In this document: piece by piece, positions 46,294 through 54,891 of the stretch | How positions within the stretch are numbered: the first letter of the stretch is position 1 | Layout: each line of letters begins with the position of its first letter | NCBI GenBank assembly: GCA_963848035.1 | Contig: CAWKCD010000001.1 | Coordinates: forward strand, 1,922,001-1,986,000 | Reading direction: 5' to 3' | Origin: JAVVHH01 sp963848035 | Lineage (GTDB): Bacteria > Pseudomonadota > Alphaproteobacteria > Acetobacterales > Acetobacteraceae | Length of the DNA stretch: 64,000 bases | Translations under genes and position numbers: made by a program | The notes under the pieces: model-generated | Database searches by the model: none | Seen by the model: only the letters and a program-made list of their open reading frames with translations | Told to the model about the DNA's origin: nothing

Positions 46294-47459
46294 TTCGAGC
46301 GGACATGATTTCAGCGGGTCCGGAGTTCGTTTCCTCTGGGCCACCCGCACCGAGCGCTCTTCCGCAATCGGGCGAGGGCCTGCTGTCGCGGATCAGGAAT
46401 TGGCGGGACCGGACTATGGCGGATCCGGGGTTCCGGGCCTGGGCGGCGCGGTTTCCGCTGACGCGGCCGATCGCGCGGCGGCGGTCGCGGGCGCTGTTCG
46501 ATCTGTGCGCGGGCTTTGCGTATTCACAGGTGCTCGCGGCTTGCGTGTCGTTGCGGGTGTTCGAGTCGTTGGCTGCCGGGCCGCTGACGGCGGAGGCGTT
46601 GGCGCCGCGCCTGGGGCTGACGGCGGAGCGGGCGGCGCGGCTGTGCGAGGCCGCGGCGGCGCTGGATCTGCTGCGGCGGCGTGGGGATCGGTACGCGCTT
46701 GGCAAGCTCGGGGCGGCGATGATCGGCAACGAGGGGGTGGCGGCGATGATCCGCCATCACGCGATGCTGTATCGGGACCTGGCCGACCCGGTGGAGCTGT
46801 TGCGGCGGGAGCCTGGCGAGACATTGCTGGCGGCGTATTGGCCCTATGGCACCCGCGGTCCCCAGGGGTTGGGCGCCGATGACGTGGCGGCCTATTCACG
46901 GCTGATGGCGTCGTCGCAGCCGTTGGTCGCGGCCGAGATCCTGGCAGCGTACGATTTCCGGCGGCATCGTCGGCTGCTCGACATCGGCGGTGGCGAGGGG
47001 GCATTCCTCGAAGCGGCGAGCGTGAAGGCGCCGGGGTTGGAGCGGATGCTGTTCGACCTGCCGGAGGTGGCGGCGCGGGCGCGGGCGCGACTCGGGGCGG
47101 GGGCGCAGGTGTTCGGCGGCGACATGCGGACCGACGCGTTGCCCGCGGGCGCCGATCTGCTGACGCTGATCCGCGTCGTGCACGATCATGACGACGCGGC
47201 GGCGATGGACATCCTGCGGAATGCGCGCCGTGCACTGCCGCCGGGCGGCTCGCTGCTGGTGGCGGAGCCGATGCTGGACGCAGCCGGGGCGGCGCCGGTG
47301 GGAGCCTATTTCACCTTCTATCTGCTGGCGCTGGGCAGCGGGCGGCCGCGGCGAGCGGAGACGCTGATGGCGATGCTGCGGGAGGCGGGCTTCGGCCGCG
47401 TTTCCATGCGGCGGACCGGCAATCCGCTGCTGGCGAGCGTGATCGTCGCGCAGGCGTGA
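46290..47459 (+). CDS. crtF: Hydroxyneurosporene O-methyltransferase
   Basis: SAM-dependent O-methyltransferase of 389 residues that methylates the tertiary 1-hydroxy group made by CrtC. The N-terminal winged-helix dimerisation domain is about residues 65-155. SAM motif I is LLDIGGGEGAFLEA near 230, and RVVHDHDD with LLVAEPMLD follow. The GTG start overlaps crtE. Presence of crtF with crtC and crtD predicts methoxylated carotenoids (spirilloxanthin or related). Confidence 0.93.
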   Translation: MIRADMISAGPEFVSSGPPAPSALPQSGEGLLSRIRNWRDRTMADPGFRAWAARFPLTRPIARRRSRALFDLCAGFAYSQVLAACVSLRVFESLAAGPLTAEALAPRLGLTAERAARLCEAAAALDLLRRRGDRYALGKLGAAMIGNEGVAAMIRHHAMLYRDLADPVELLRREPGETLLAAYWPYGTRGPQGLGADDVAAYSRLMASSQPLVAAEILAAYDFRRHRRLLDIGGGEGAFLEAASVKAPGLERMLFDLPEVAARARARLGAGAQVFGGDMRTDALPAGADLLTLIRVVHDHDDAAAMDILRNARRALPPGGSLLVAEPMLDAAGAAPVGAYFTFYLLALGSGRPRRAETLMAMLREAGFGRVSMRRTGNPLLASVIVAQA

Positions 47460-47467
47460 TGTTCGTC

Positions 47468-47511
47468 TGTAAATCTTCGTTGACAACTATGACGGTCAGT
47501 TTAGCCTGACA
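47468..47511 (+). promoter_or_regulatory. bchC promoter with two PpsR/CrtJ-like boxes
   Basis: Box 1 TGTAAATCTTCGTTGACA (47468-47485) is exact TGT-N12-ACA; box 2 GGTCAGTTTAGCCTGACA (47494-47511) has one mismatch. They are 8 bp apart, the spacing known for the cooperative CrtJ pair at Rhodobacter capsulatus bchC. TTGACA at 47480 and TAGCCT near 47502 could be the -35 and -10 elements, so both would be covered by the repressor. Confidence 0.8.
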
Positions 47512-47550
47512 CTCGGCTGCGTGGACCGCGGCCCTGGAGGAAATGAAAAC

Positions 47551-48465
47551 GTGGACGCTCTCGCCGTCGTATTGAACGCACCGCGCGACCTGGGACTGCG
47601 CCAGCTCGCGCTGGATGATGCGGGCGCCGACGACGTGGTTGTCGCCGTTGAGTGGTCCGGGGTGAGCACGGGGACGGAGCGGCTGCTTTGGACCGGGGCG
47701 ATGCCGCCGTTTCCGGGCATGGGATATCCGCTGGTGCCGGGGTACGAGTCGGTGGGGCGGGTGGTCGGCGGGGCGCGGGACGGGGAGCTGGTTTTCGTTC
47801 CTGGCGCGAGGTGCTTCGGGCCGGTGCATGGATTATTCGGCGCTTCGGCGTCGCGGCTGATCGTTCCGGGCGCTCGGGCGCTGTCGATCGGCGAAGGATT
47901 GGGCGAGCGGGGCGTCCTGCTGGCGCTGGCGGCGACGGCGCAGCATGCGCTGGCCGGGTTCGCGGTGCCGGAGCTGATCGTGGGGCACGGGGTGCTCGGG
48001 CGGTTGCTGGCGCGGTTGGCGGTGCTGGCGGGTGGGTTGCCGGTGGTCTGGGAGAAGAATGCGACGCGGGCCGATGGGGCGCTGGGCTATCGCGTGATCG
48101 ACCCGGCGGAGGATACGCGGCGGGATTACGGCGCGATCTACGACGCTTCGGGCGACGCGTCGTTGATCGATACGTTGGTGATGCGGCTTCGGATGGGCGG
48201 CGAGATCGTGCTGGCCGGGTTCTATTCGGATCGGCCGTCGTTCAATTTCCCGCCTGCGTTCATGCGCGAAGCGCGGTTCCGGATCGCGGCGCAGTGGCAG
48301 CCGGAAGATCTCGTTGCAGTGCGCGATCTGGCGGGCGACGGGCGGCTCGATCTGGATGGGCTGATCACGCACCGGGCGCCGGCGCCGAATGCTCCGGAAG
48401 CGTATCGGACTGCCTTCGAAGACTCGGCTTGTCTGAAAATGATCCTCGATTGGAGAGCCTGCTGA
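47551..48465 (+). CDS. bchC: Bacteriochlorophyllide a dehydrogenase
   Basis: MDR-family dehydrogenase of 304 residues that oxidises the 3-hydroxyethyl group to acetyl in bacteriochlorophyllide a. The N-terminal catalytic domain has GVSTGTERLLWTG and GYPLVPGYESVGRVV; a Rossmann segment follows (VGHGVLGRLLARL near residue 150). GTG 47551 is chosen because AGGAAATGAAAAC lies in front; a start at 47521 would lose this RBS. Its stop overlaps bchX. Confidence 0.94.
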   Translation: MDALAVVLNAPRDLGLRQLALDDAGADDVVVAVEWSGVSTGTERLLWTGAMPPFPGMGYPLVPGYESVGRVVGGARDGELVFVPGARCFGPVHGLFGASASRLIVPGARALSIGEGLGERGVLLALAATAQHALAGFAVPELIVGHGVLGRLLARLAVLAGGLPVVWEKNATRADGALGYRVIDPAEDTRRDYGAIYDASGDASLIDTLVMRLRMGGEIVLAGFYSDRPSFNFPPAFMREARFRIAAQWQPEDLVAVRDLAGDGRLDLDGLITHRAPAPNAPEAYRTAFEDSACLKMILDWRAC

Positions 48466-49466
48466 TGAACGCTGTGACAGGGGTGCAGGCGAGCATGACG
48501 GATGCGTTGCGCTCGGAGGCGGCGATCGAGCCGGATGCGCCATCGACGGGGCCGGTGAAGAAGGAAACGCAGGTCATCGCCATTTATGGCAAGGGCGGTA
48601 TCGGCAAGAGCTTCACGCTCGCGAACCTCAGCTACATGATGGCGCAGCAGGGCAAGCGGGTGTTGCTTATCGGGTGTGACCCGAAGAGCGACACGACGTC
48701 GCTGCTGTTCGGTGGACGGTCATGCCCGACGATCATCGAGACGTCGTCGAAGAAGAAGTTGGCGGGCGAAAAGGTTTCGATCGGGGACGTGTGCTTCATT
48801 CGTGACGGCGTGTTCGCGATGGAGCTGGGCGGCCCGGAGGTCGGGCGCGGCTGCGGCGGGCGCGGGATCATCCATGGGTTCGAGCTGCTCGAGAAGCTGG
48901 GCTTTCATGACTGGGGGTTCGACTACGTGCTGCTCGACTTCCTGGGGGATGTCGTGTGCGGCGGGTTCGGGCTGCCGATCGCGCGGGACATGTGCCAGAA
49001 GGTGATCGTGGTCGGCAGCAACGACCTGCAGTCGTTGTATGTCGCCAATAACGTGTGCTCGGCGGTCGAGTATTTCCGCAAGATGGGCGGGAATGTCGGG
49101 GTTGCGGGGATGGTCATCAACAAGGATGACGGGACCGGGGAGGCGCAGGCGTTTGCGTCGGCGGTTGGGATCCCGGTGCTGTCGGCGATCCCGGCGAATG
49201 AGGACATTCGGCGGAAGTCGGCGAATTACGAGATCGTCGGACGGCCCGGCGGCGAGTGGGCGCCGTTGTTCGAGGCGCTGGCGAAAGAGGTGGCCGAGGC
49301 GCCGCCGTTGCGGCCGACGCCGTTGACGCAGGATGGGCTGCTCGGGCTGTTCAAGGGCGAGGCGGTGGGGCGTGGCGTGACGCTGACGCCGGCGACCGAG
49401 GCGGATATGTGCGCGGCGACGACGATCTCGCGGCCGTCGCTCGAAGTGATCTACGAGGGGGCGTAG
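48465..49466 (+). CDS. bchX: Chlorophyllide a reductase iron protein
   Basis: NifH-like homodimeric ATPase of 333 residues feeding electrons to BchYZ for reduction of ring B. P-loop IYGKGGIGKSFT (about residue 40); the cluster-ligating cysteines are in GRGCGGRG (about 127) and DVVCGGFGLP (about 165); switch region VLLDFLGDVV. ATG 48465 overlaps the bchC stop by one base. The first 35 residues are an Ala/Glu-rich extension typical of BchX. Confidence 0.96.
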   Translation: MNAVTGVQASMTDALRSEAAIEPDAPSTGPVKKETQVIAIYGKGGIGKSFTLANLSYMMAQQGKRVLLIGCDPKSDTTSLLFGGRSCPTIIETSSKKKLAGEKVSIGDVCFIRDGVFAMELGGPEVGRGCGGRGIIHGFELLEKLGFHDWGFDYVLLDFLGDVVCGGFGLPIARDMCQKVIVVGSNDLQSLYVANNVCSAVEYFRKMGGNVGVAGMVINKDDGTGEAQAFASAVGIPVLSAIPANEDIRRKSANYEIVGRPGGEWAPLFEALAKEVAEAPPLRPTPLTQDGLLGLFKGEAVGRGVTLTPATEADMCAATTISRPSLEVIYEGA

Positions 49467-50968
49467 TGGACGGGTCGTTGCCCCCTCCCGAGGACGTCGC
49501 CGGCGGGTGCCATGGCGGGCGCGAGACCATGCTGTCCGCGGCGCGGGCGGCAGGGAAGAGCGCGGTGTTGGACCGGCTCGCGAGCGACTATCCGCAGGGG
49601 CCGCACGACCAGCCGCAATCGATGTGCCCGGCGTTCGGGTCGTTGCGGGTGGGGCTGCGGATGCGGCGGGTCGCGACGATCCTGTGCGGGTCTGCTTGTT
49701 GCGTCTACGGACTGACATTCACGTCGCATTTCTATGGGGCGCGGCGGACGGTCGGATACGTTCCGTTCAACTCGGAGACGCTGGTCCGCGGGCAGCTCTA
49801 TGAGGACATCCGGGACGCGGTCTATTCGATCGCGAAGCCGGCGGATTACGACGCCGTCGTGGTGATCAACCTATGCGTGCCGACCGCGTCCGGCGTGCCG
49901 CTGGACCGGTTGCCGAAGCAGATCGACGGTGTGCGGATCATCGGGATCGACGTGCCCGGGTTCGGCGTGCCGACGCATGCCGAGGCCAAGGACGTGTTGG
50001 CCGGGGCGATGCTGAAGTTCGCCCGTCTCGAAGCGGAGCAGGGACCGGTGGCGCGGCCGCGGAATGCGAGCGAGCTGCCGACGATCGCGTTGCTGGGAGA
50101 GATGTTCCCGGCGGATCCGCCGGGGGTGGGGGCGCTCATCGCGCCGATGGGACTTGCGTTGGCGCCGCCGACGCCGGCCCGGGAGTGGCGCGACCTGTAT
50201 GGCGCGCTGGATTGCACGGCGGTGGCCGCGGTGCATCCGTTCTACACGGCGTCGATCCGGGAGTTCTTGCAGGCAGGGCGACCGGTGGTGGGTTCCGGCC
50301 CGGTGGGCGTGGATGGCACGGCCGATTGGCTCGATGCGATCGCCCGGGTGGCCGGCGTGGCGGCCAGCAAGCTCGACGAGGCGAAGGCGCGATCGCTGAC
50401 AGCGATCCGCGCCGCCTTGAAGGCGAGCCCGATCTCCGCCCGGATCACCCTGTCCGGGTACGAGGGTTCGGAGCTGCTGGCCGCGCGCCTTCTGATCGAG
50501 GCGGGGGCAGAGATCCCGTACGTCGGGACGGCCTGCCCGCGGACGGAGTGGAGCGAGGCGGATGCCGCCTGGCTCGAGGCGCACGGGGCGCATGTGCAGT
50601 TCCGGGCGTCGCTCGAGCAGGACACCGAGGCGATGATGGAGGTCCGGCCGGATCTGGCGGTGGGGACGACGCCGCTGGTGCAGAAGGCCAAGGAGATGGG
50701 CATTCCGGCGCTGTATTTCACCAACATGGTGTCGGCGCGGCCGCTGTTCGGGGCGGCGGGTGCAGGCGCGCTGGCGGCGATCGTGGCGGCGCAGACGCGA
50801 AATGCCGAGCGGTTCGGGCGGATGGTGTCGTTCTTCCAGGGCGTCGGCACGGGCGAGGCGGCGGGATACGGCAGCGAGGGCGTGCCGGTAGAGCCGAAGG
50901 GGTTCCGCGAGCGGCAGCGCAAGCAGCGGTTGGCGAAGGCGAAGTCGGAAGAGGCGGTGGGGACGTAG
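49466..50968 (+). CDS. bchY: Chlorophyllide a reductase subunit Y
   Basis: NifD-like subunit of 500 residues; with BchZ it binds the catalytic iron-sulfur cluster and chlorophyllide. The cluster cysteines are in SMCPAFGSL (about residue 53) and ILCGSACCVYGLTF (about 76-80). Nitrogenase-like domains follow (TIALLGEMFPADPPGV, LSGYEGSELLAARLL). GTG 49466 overlaps the bchX stop by one base. Confidence 0.95.
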   Translation: MDGSLPPPEDVAGGCHGGRETMLSAARAAGKSAVLDRLASDYPQGPHDQPQSMCPAFGSLRVGLRMRRVATILCGSACCVYGLTFTSHFYGARRTVGYVPFNSETLVRGQLYEDIRDAVYSIAKPADYDAVVVINLCVPTASGVPLDRLPKQIDGVRIIGIDVPGFGVPTHAEAKDVLAGAMLKFARLEAEQGPVARPRNASELPTIALLGEMFPADPPGVGALIAPMGLALAPPTPAREWRDLYGALDCTAVAAVHPFYTASIREFLQAGRPVVGSGPVGVDGTADWLDAIARVAGVAASKLDEAKARSLTAIRAALKASPISARITLSGYEGSELLAARLLIEAGAEIPYVGTACPRTEWSEADAAWLEAHGAHVQFRASLEQDTEAMMEVRPDLAVGTTPLVQKAKEMGIPALYFTNMVSARPLFGAAGAGALAAIVAAQTRNAERFGRMVSFFQGVGTGEAAGYGSEGVPVEPKGFRERQRKQRLAKAKSEEAVGT

Positions 50969-52426
50969 ATGCTCGTTCTCGATCATGACCGGGCGGGCGG
51001 GTATTGGGGCGCGGTCTATGCGTTCACGGCGATCCGCGGATTGCGGGTGGTCATCGACGGGCCGGTCGGGTGCGAGAACCTGCCGGTGACGGCGGTGCTG
51101 CACTACACGGACGGGCTGCCGCCGCATGAGTTGCCGATCGTGGTGACGGGGCTTTCGGAAGAGAGCCTGTCGATGACGGGGACGGAGGGCGCGCTGCGCC
51201 GGGCTGCGGCGACGCAGGATCCGGATCTGCCGGCGGTGGTGGTCACGGGCAGTATTGCCGAGATGATCGGCGGCGGGGTGACGCCGGAGGGGAGCAACCT
51301 GCTGCGGTTCATTCCGCGGACGATCGATGAGGATCAGTGGCAGGCCGCTGATCGGGCGATCTATTGGCTTTGGAGCGAGTTCGGGCAGAAGCGCGCAAAG
51401 AAAGGACCGCGGGTTCGCAAGGAAGGCGAGAAGCCGCGGGTCAACATCATCGGGCCGATCTACGGCACGTTCAACATGCCGTCCGACTTGGCCGAGATCA
51501 GGCGGCTGGTCGAGGGGATCGGGTGCGAGATCAACCTGGTGTTCCCGCTGGGCTCGCATGTGGACGACATCGGCAAGCTGCCGAATGCGGACGTGAACAT
51601 CTGCATGTACCGCGAGTTCGGGCGCCTGCTGTGCGAGGAGCTGGACCGGCCGTATCTGCAGGCGCCGATCGGGCTGTTCGCGACGACGAATTTCCTGCGG
51701 GCTTTGGGCGAGCTGGTGGGGCTCGATCCGGAGCCGTTCATCGAGCGTGAGAAGCACACGACGATCAAGCCGCTATGGGACCTCTGGCGGTCGGTCACGC
51801 AGGACTTTTTCTCGAGCGCCTCGTTCGCGGTCGTTGCGACCAAGACCTACGAGCGGGGGTTGGTTGGGTTCCTCGAAGGGGAGCTGGGGCTGCCGTGCAC
51901 GTTCCATTTCGGGCGCAGCGCGGGGGAGAAGCCGGACAACCAGGCGGTGCGGGAGGCGATGCGGACCAAGCCGCCGTTCATCCTGTATGGGTCGTACAAC
52001 GAGCGGATGTATGCGGCCGAGTTGGGCGCGCGGTGTCAGTACATACCGGCGTCATTCCCCGGGGCGGCGATCCGGCGGGCAACGGGCACGCCCTACATGG
52101 GCTACGCGGGCGCGACTTACATCGTGCAGGAACTTTGCAATGCGTTGTTCGACGCGCTGTTCCACATCCTGCCGCTCGGCACGGAGATGGACAAAGTCGA
52201 TCCGACGCCGGTGCAGCAGCAGGATTGGAACACGACGCCGTGGGACGACGCGGCGGTCGGGCTGCTGGACGAGCATGTGGAGCGCGAGCCTTTCCTGGTG
52301 CGGATCTCGGCGGCCAAGCGGATGCGGGAACGGGTCGAGCAGGCGGCGCGGGATTCCCGGGAGGGGCGGGTGACGGTGGAGCGCGTCAGGCGCTCGCTCG
52401 GCGCGCTCACGGAGCCGGTGGCGTGA
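50969..52426 (+). CDS. bchZ: Chlorophyllide a reductase subunit Z
   Basis: NifK-like subunit of 485 residues. It opens with LVLDHDRAGGYWGAVYAF and has GPVGCENLPVTAVLHY (cluster Cys, about residue 34) and the central IIGPIYGTFNMPSDLAEI. The C-terminal 100 residues are predicted to reach over the partner subunit. ATG 50969 follows the bchY stop directly. The pufBALMC genes follow 126 bp later, as in the conserved superoperon. Confidence 0.95.
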   Translation: MLVLDHDRAGGYWGAVYAFTAIRGLRVVIDGPVGCENLPVTAVLHYTDGLPPHELPIVVTGLSEESLSMTGTEGALRRAAATQDPDLPAVVVTGSIAEMIGGGVTPEGSNLLRFIPRTIDEDQWQAADRAIYWLWSEFGQKRAKKGPRVRKEGEKPRVNIIGPIYGTFNMPSDLAEIRRLVEGIGCEINLVFPLGSHVDDIGKLPNADVNICMYREFGRLLCEELDRPYLQAPIGLFATTNFLRALGELVGLDPEPFIEREKHTTIKPLWDLWRSVTQDFFSSASFAVVATKTYERGLVGFLEGELGLPCTFHFGRSAGEKPDNQAVREAMRTKPPFILYGSYNERMYAAELGARCQYIPASFPGAAIRRATGTPYMGYAGATYIVQELCNALFDALFHILPLGTEMDKVDPTPVQQQDWNTTPWDDAAVGLLDEHVEREPFLVRISAAKRMRERVEQAARDSREGRVTVERVRRSLGALTEPVA

Positions 52427-52552
52427 GCCACGACACGATCGCTGCGGGATCACCGAGGATCCTGCAGCCACGACCCGCGGCGGCGGACGCCACGGTGAAC
52501 CCCGGCCGCGGGGGGTATGCGCGGTCATCAACGGTACGGAGGTACCAACAAC
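52427..52552 (+). other. bchZ-pufB intergenic region; no pufQ
   Basis: 126 bp without a reading frame like PufQ. ACGGAGGTACC just before ATG 52553 is the pufB RBS. No TGT-N12-ACA box is seen, so puf may be read mainly from upstream promoters or from a promoter inside bchZ. Confidence 0.5.
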
Positions 52553-52777
52553 ATGTCGGATGTCCAACTTCGAACAGGGTCCACTTCGGGCCTGACCGAC
52601 TCGGAAGCGCGTGAGTTCCACAGCATCTTCGTGACGAGCTTTATGATCTTCACGGCCGTTGCGGTTGTCGCGCACATCCTGGTCTGGATCTGGCGGCCAT
52701 GGCTGCCGGGTGCAAACGGCTACACGACTTCGATGCTGACGGACGGGCTTTCCGCCGTCCAAACATTCTTGACCTAG
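52553..52777 (+). CDS. pufB: Light-harvesting complex 1 beta polypeptide
   Basis: A 74-residue LH1 beta chain. The cytoplasmic N-terminus is TSGLTDSEAREFHSIFVTSF, then one membrane helix with the bacteriochlorophyll ligand His in AVVAHILVWIWRPW. The periplasmic tail of about 22 residues is longer than in Rhodobacter. It pairs with PufA to form the ring around the reaction centre. Confidence 0.95.
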   Translation: MSDVQLRTGSTSGLTDSEAREFHSIFVTSFMIFTAVAVVAHILVWIWRPWLPGANGYTTSMLTDGLSAVQTFLT

Positions 52778-52788
52778 GAGGACCGACC

Positions 52789-52986
52789 ATGTGGCGCGTT
52801 TGGCTGCTATTCGATCCGCGTCGGGCCTTGGTGGCGCTGTTCACCTTCCTGTTCGTGCTCGCATTGCTGATTCACTTCATCCTGCTCAGCACGAGCCGGT
52901 TCAATTGGCTCGAAGGCCCGGCACGTGCCGGCGCGATGTCGCAAATGGCACCGCTTCCGGGCGGGGCACCGGCTCCAGCGAAGTAG
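52789..52986 (+). CDS. pufA: Light-harvesting complex 1 alpha polypeptide
   Basis: A 65-residue LH1 alpha chain: MWRVWLLFDPRRALVALFTF, ligand His in LLIHFILLSTSRFNWLEG and an Ala/Pro-rich C-terminal tail ending GGAPAPAK. AGGAGG precedes ATG 52789, 11 bp after pufB. Confidence 0.95.
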   Translation: MWRVWLLFDPRRALVALFTFLFVLALLIHFILLSTSRFNWLEGPARAGAMSQMAPLPGGAPAPAK

Positions 52987-52998
52987 CGGAGACGGCAC

Positions 52999-53038
52999 GG
53001 TGGCGAGGGCCGGCACGGTTTGGCCGGCTCGCGCCACC
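52999..53038 (+). other. pufA-pufL intercistronic RNA hairpin
   Basis: GGTGGCG-AGG-GCCGGC pairs with GCCGGC-TCG-CGCCACC around a seven-base loop. It is the expected place of the stabilising hairpin that raises pufBA transcript level over pufLM in Rhodobacter. No T run follows, so it protects the 3' end rather than terminating. Confidence 0.75.
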
Positions 53039-53058
53039 ATCCTTTGGAGTTCCAAGTC

Positions 53059-53883
53059 ATGTCCATGCTGACGTTCGAAGAGAAATACCGTGTTCGGGGC
53101 GGGACCCTGGTCGGCGGTGATCTGTTTGACTTCTGGGTGGGGCCTTTCTACGTCGGCTTCTTCGGCGTCACGACGATCTTCTTCAGCTTGATCGGCACGC
53201 TGTTGATCATCTACGGCGCAGCAATCGGCCCGACCTGGAACATCTGGGCGATCAACATCCCGCCGCCGGACCTCTCGGTCGGGCTCGGCTTCGCGCCGCT
53301 GCGGGAGGGTGGCTTGTGGCAGATCATCACGATCTGCGCGATCGGCGCGTTCGTGTCATGGGCGCTGCGGCAGGCGGAGATCTCGCGCAAGCTTGGCATG
53401 GGGTATCACGTCCCGGTGGCCTACGGCGTCGCGGTGTTCGCCTACGTCACGCTGGTGGTGATCCGGCCGGTGCTGATGGGCGCTTGGGGGCATGGGTTCC
53501 CGTACGGGATCCTCAGCCATCTCGATTGGGTTTCGAACACCGGCTACCAGTATCTGCACTTCCATTACAATCCGGCGCACATGCTGGCGGTGAGCTTCTT
53601 CTTCACCACGGTGCTGGCGTTGTCGATGCATGGCGGGCTGGTGCTGTCAGCGGTCAATCCGCCGAAGGGTGAGGCTGTCAAGACGGCCGAGCACGAGAAC
53701 ACGTTCTTCCGCGACACGATCGGCTGGTCGATCGGCACGCTGGGCGTGCACCGGCTGGGCCTGTTCCTGGCGCTGTCGGCCGGGTTCTGGAGCGCGGTGT
53801 GCATCGTGATCAGCGGCCCGTTCTGGACGCGCGGCTGGCCGGAATGGTGGGGCTGGTGGCTCAACCTGCCGATCTGGAAATAA
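53059..53883 (+). CDS. pufL: Photosynthetic reaction centre L subunit
   Basis: A 274-residue core subunit with five membrane helices. Opening MLTFEEKYRVRGGTLVGGDL FDFWVGPF (space added). The special-pair ligand His is in HYNPAHML (about residue 173), and the non-heme iron ligands are in MHGGLVLSA (about 190) and GTLGVHRLGL (about 230). ATG 53059 gives the conserved N-terminus. The C-terminus is short, ending in LNLPIWK. Confidence 0.97.
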   Translation: MSMLTFEEKYRVRGGTLVGGDLFDFWVGPFYVGFFGVTTIFFSLIGTLLIIYGAAIGPTWNIWAINIPPPDLSVGLGFAPLREGGLWQIITICAIGAFVSWALRQAEISRKLGMGYHVPVAYGVAVFAYVTLVVIRPVLMGAWGHGFPYGILSHLDWVSNTGYQYLHFHYNPAHMLAVSFFFTTVLALSMHGGLVLSAVNPPKGEAVKTAEHENTFFRDTIGWSIGTLGVHRLGLFLALSAGFWSAVCIVISGPFWTRGWPEWWGWWLNLPIWK

Positions 53884-53913
53884 GACTGACGAAAGGGTTG
53901 GGGGGAGCGAACC

Positions 53914-54891
53914 ATGGCTCAATACCAAAACATCTTCACCCGCGTGCAGGTTCGCGGCCCCGCCTATGCCGGTGTGCCGCTGGCGACGACGGGTTGGAAG
54001 CGGACCGGCAAACCGTTTTTCCTGCATCTGTTCGGCAAGCTGGGCGATGCGCAGGTAGGGCCGATCTACCTGGGTGCGAGCGGGATCGCGTCGATCCTGT
54101 TCGGATTGGCGGCGTTCGAGATCATCGGGCTCAACATGTGGGCTTCGGTGAACTGGGATATCGTCCAGTTCATCCGGCAGCTGCCGTGGCTGGCGCTCGA
54201 GCCGCCGGCGCCGGGCTATGGGATACGCCTGTTCCCGCCGCTCGCGCAGGGCGGCTGGTGGTTGATGGCCGGGTTCTTTCTGACGGTCTCGATCGCGCTC
54301 TGGTGGTATCGGGTCTGGTCGCGGGCACGGGCGCTCGGGATGGGGACCCATGTGGCGTGGGCATTCGCGGCGGCGATCTGGCTGTATTTCGTGTGCGGTT
54401 TCCTGCGGCCGTTGCTGATGGGGAGCTGGGCCGAGGCGGTGCCGTTCGGGATCTTTCCGCACCTCGATTGGACGGCGTCGCTGTCGATCCGCTACGGCAA
54501 CCTGTTCTACAACCCGTTCCACATGCTCTCGATCGTGTTCCTGTATGGCTCGACGCTGCTGTTCGCCATGCATGGCGCGACCGTGCTGGCGACCAGCCGG
54601 TTCGGGGCCGAGCGTGAGATCGAACAGATCCTCGATCGCGGAACCGCGTTCGAACGTGGTGCGCTGTTCTGGCGCTGGACGATGGGCTTCTGCGCTACGG
54701 CGGAGTCGATCCATCGCTGGGCCTGGTGGTTCGCCGTGCTGTGCCCGATCACCGGCGGGATCGGGATCCTGCTGACCGGGACGGTGGTGGACAACTGGTT
54801 CCTGTGGGGCGTCAAGCACTCGATCATCCCGCCCTATCCGCAGATGTGGGGGCCGATCATCGACCCGCTGACGACGGGAGCGGCACAATGA
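53914..54891 (+). CDS. pufM: Photosynthetic reaction centre M subunit
   Basis: A 325-residue core subunit. It begins AQYQNIFTRVQVRGPAYAGV. Special-pair His in YNPFHMLSIVF, iron ligands in AMHGATVLA and ESIHRWAWWF, with Glu ligand in the loop GAEREIEQILDRG. GGGGGAGCGAACC precedes ATG 53914. Its stop overlaps the pufC ATG (ATGA). Confidence 0.97.
   Translation: MAQYQNIFTRVQVRGPAYAGVPLATTGWKRTGKPFFLHLFGKLGDAQVGPIYLGASGIASILFGLAAFEIIGLNMWASVNWDIVQFIRQLPWLALEPPAPGYGIRLFPPLAQGGWWLMAGFFLTVSIALWWYRVWSRARALGMGTHVAWAFAAAIWLYFVCGFLRPLLMGSWAEAVPFGIFPHLDWTASLSIRYGNLFYNPFHMLSIVFLYGSTLLFAMHGATVLATSRFGAEREIEQILDRGTAFERGALFWRWTMGFCATAESIHRWAWWFAVLCPITGGIGILLTGTVVDNWFLWGVKHSIIPPYPQMWGPIIDPLTTGAAQ

Noticed and set aside
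49871..51757. Minus-strand frame of 628 codons over bchY and bchZ
   Set aside because: Arg/Pro/His-rich shadow; both plus-strand genes are intact and conserved.
52427..52552. pufQ gene before pufB
   Set aside because: No reading frame with PufQ-like helix is present in any frame of this gap.
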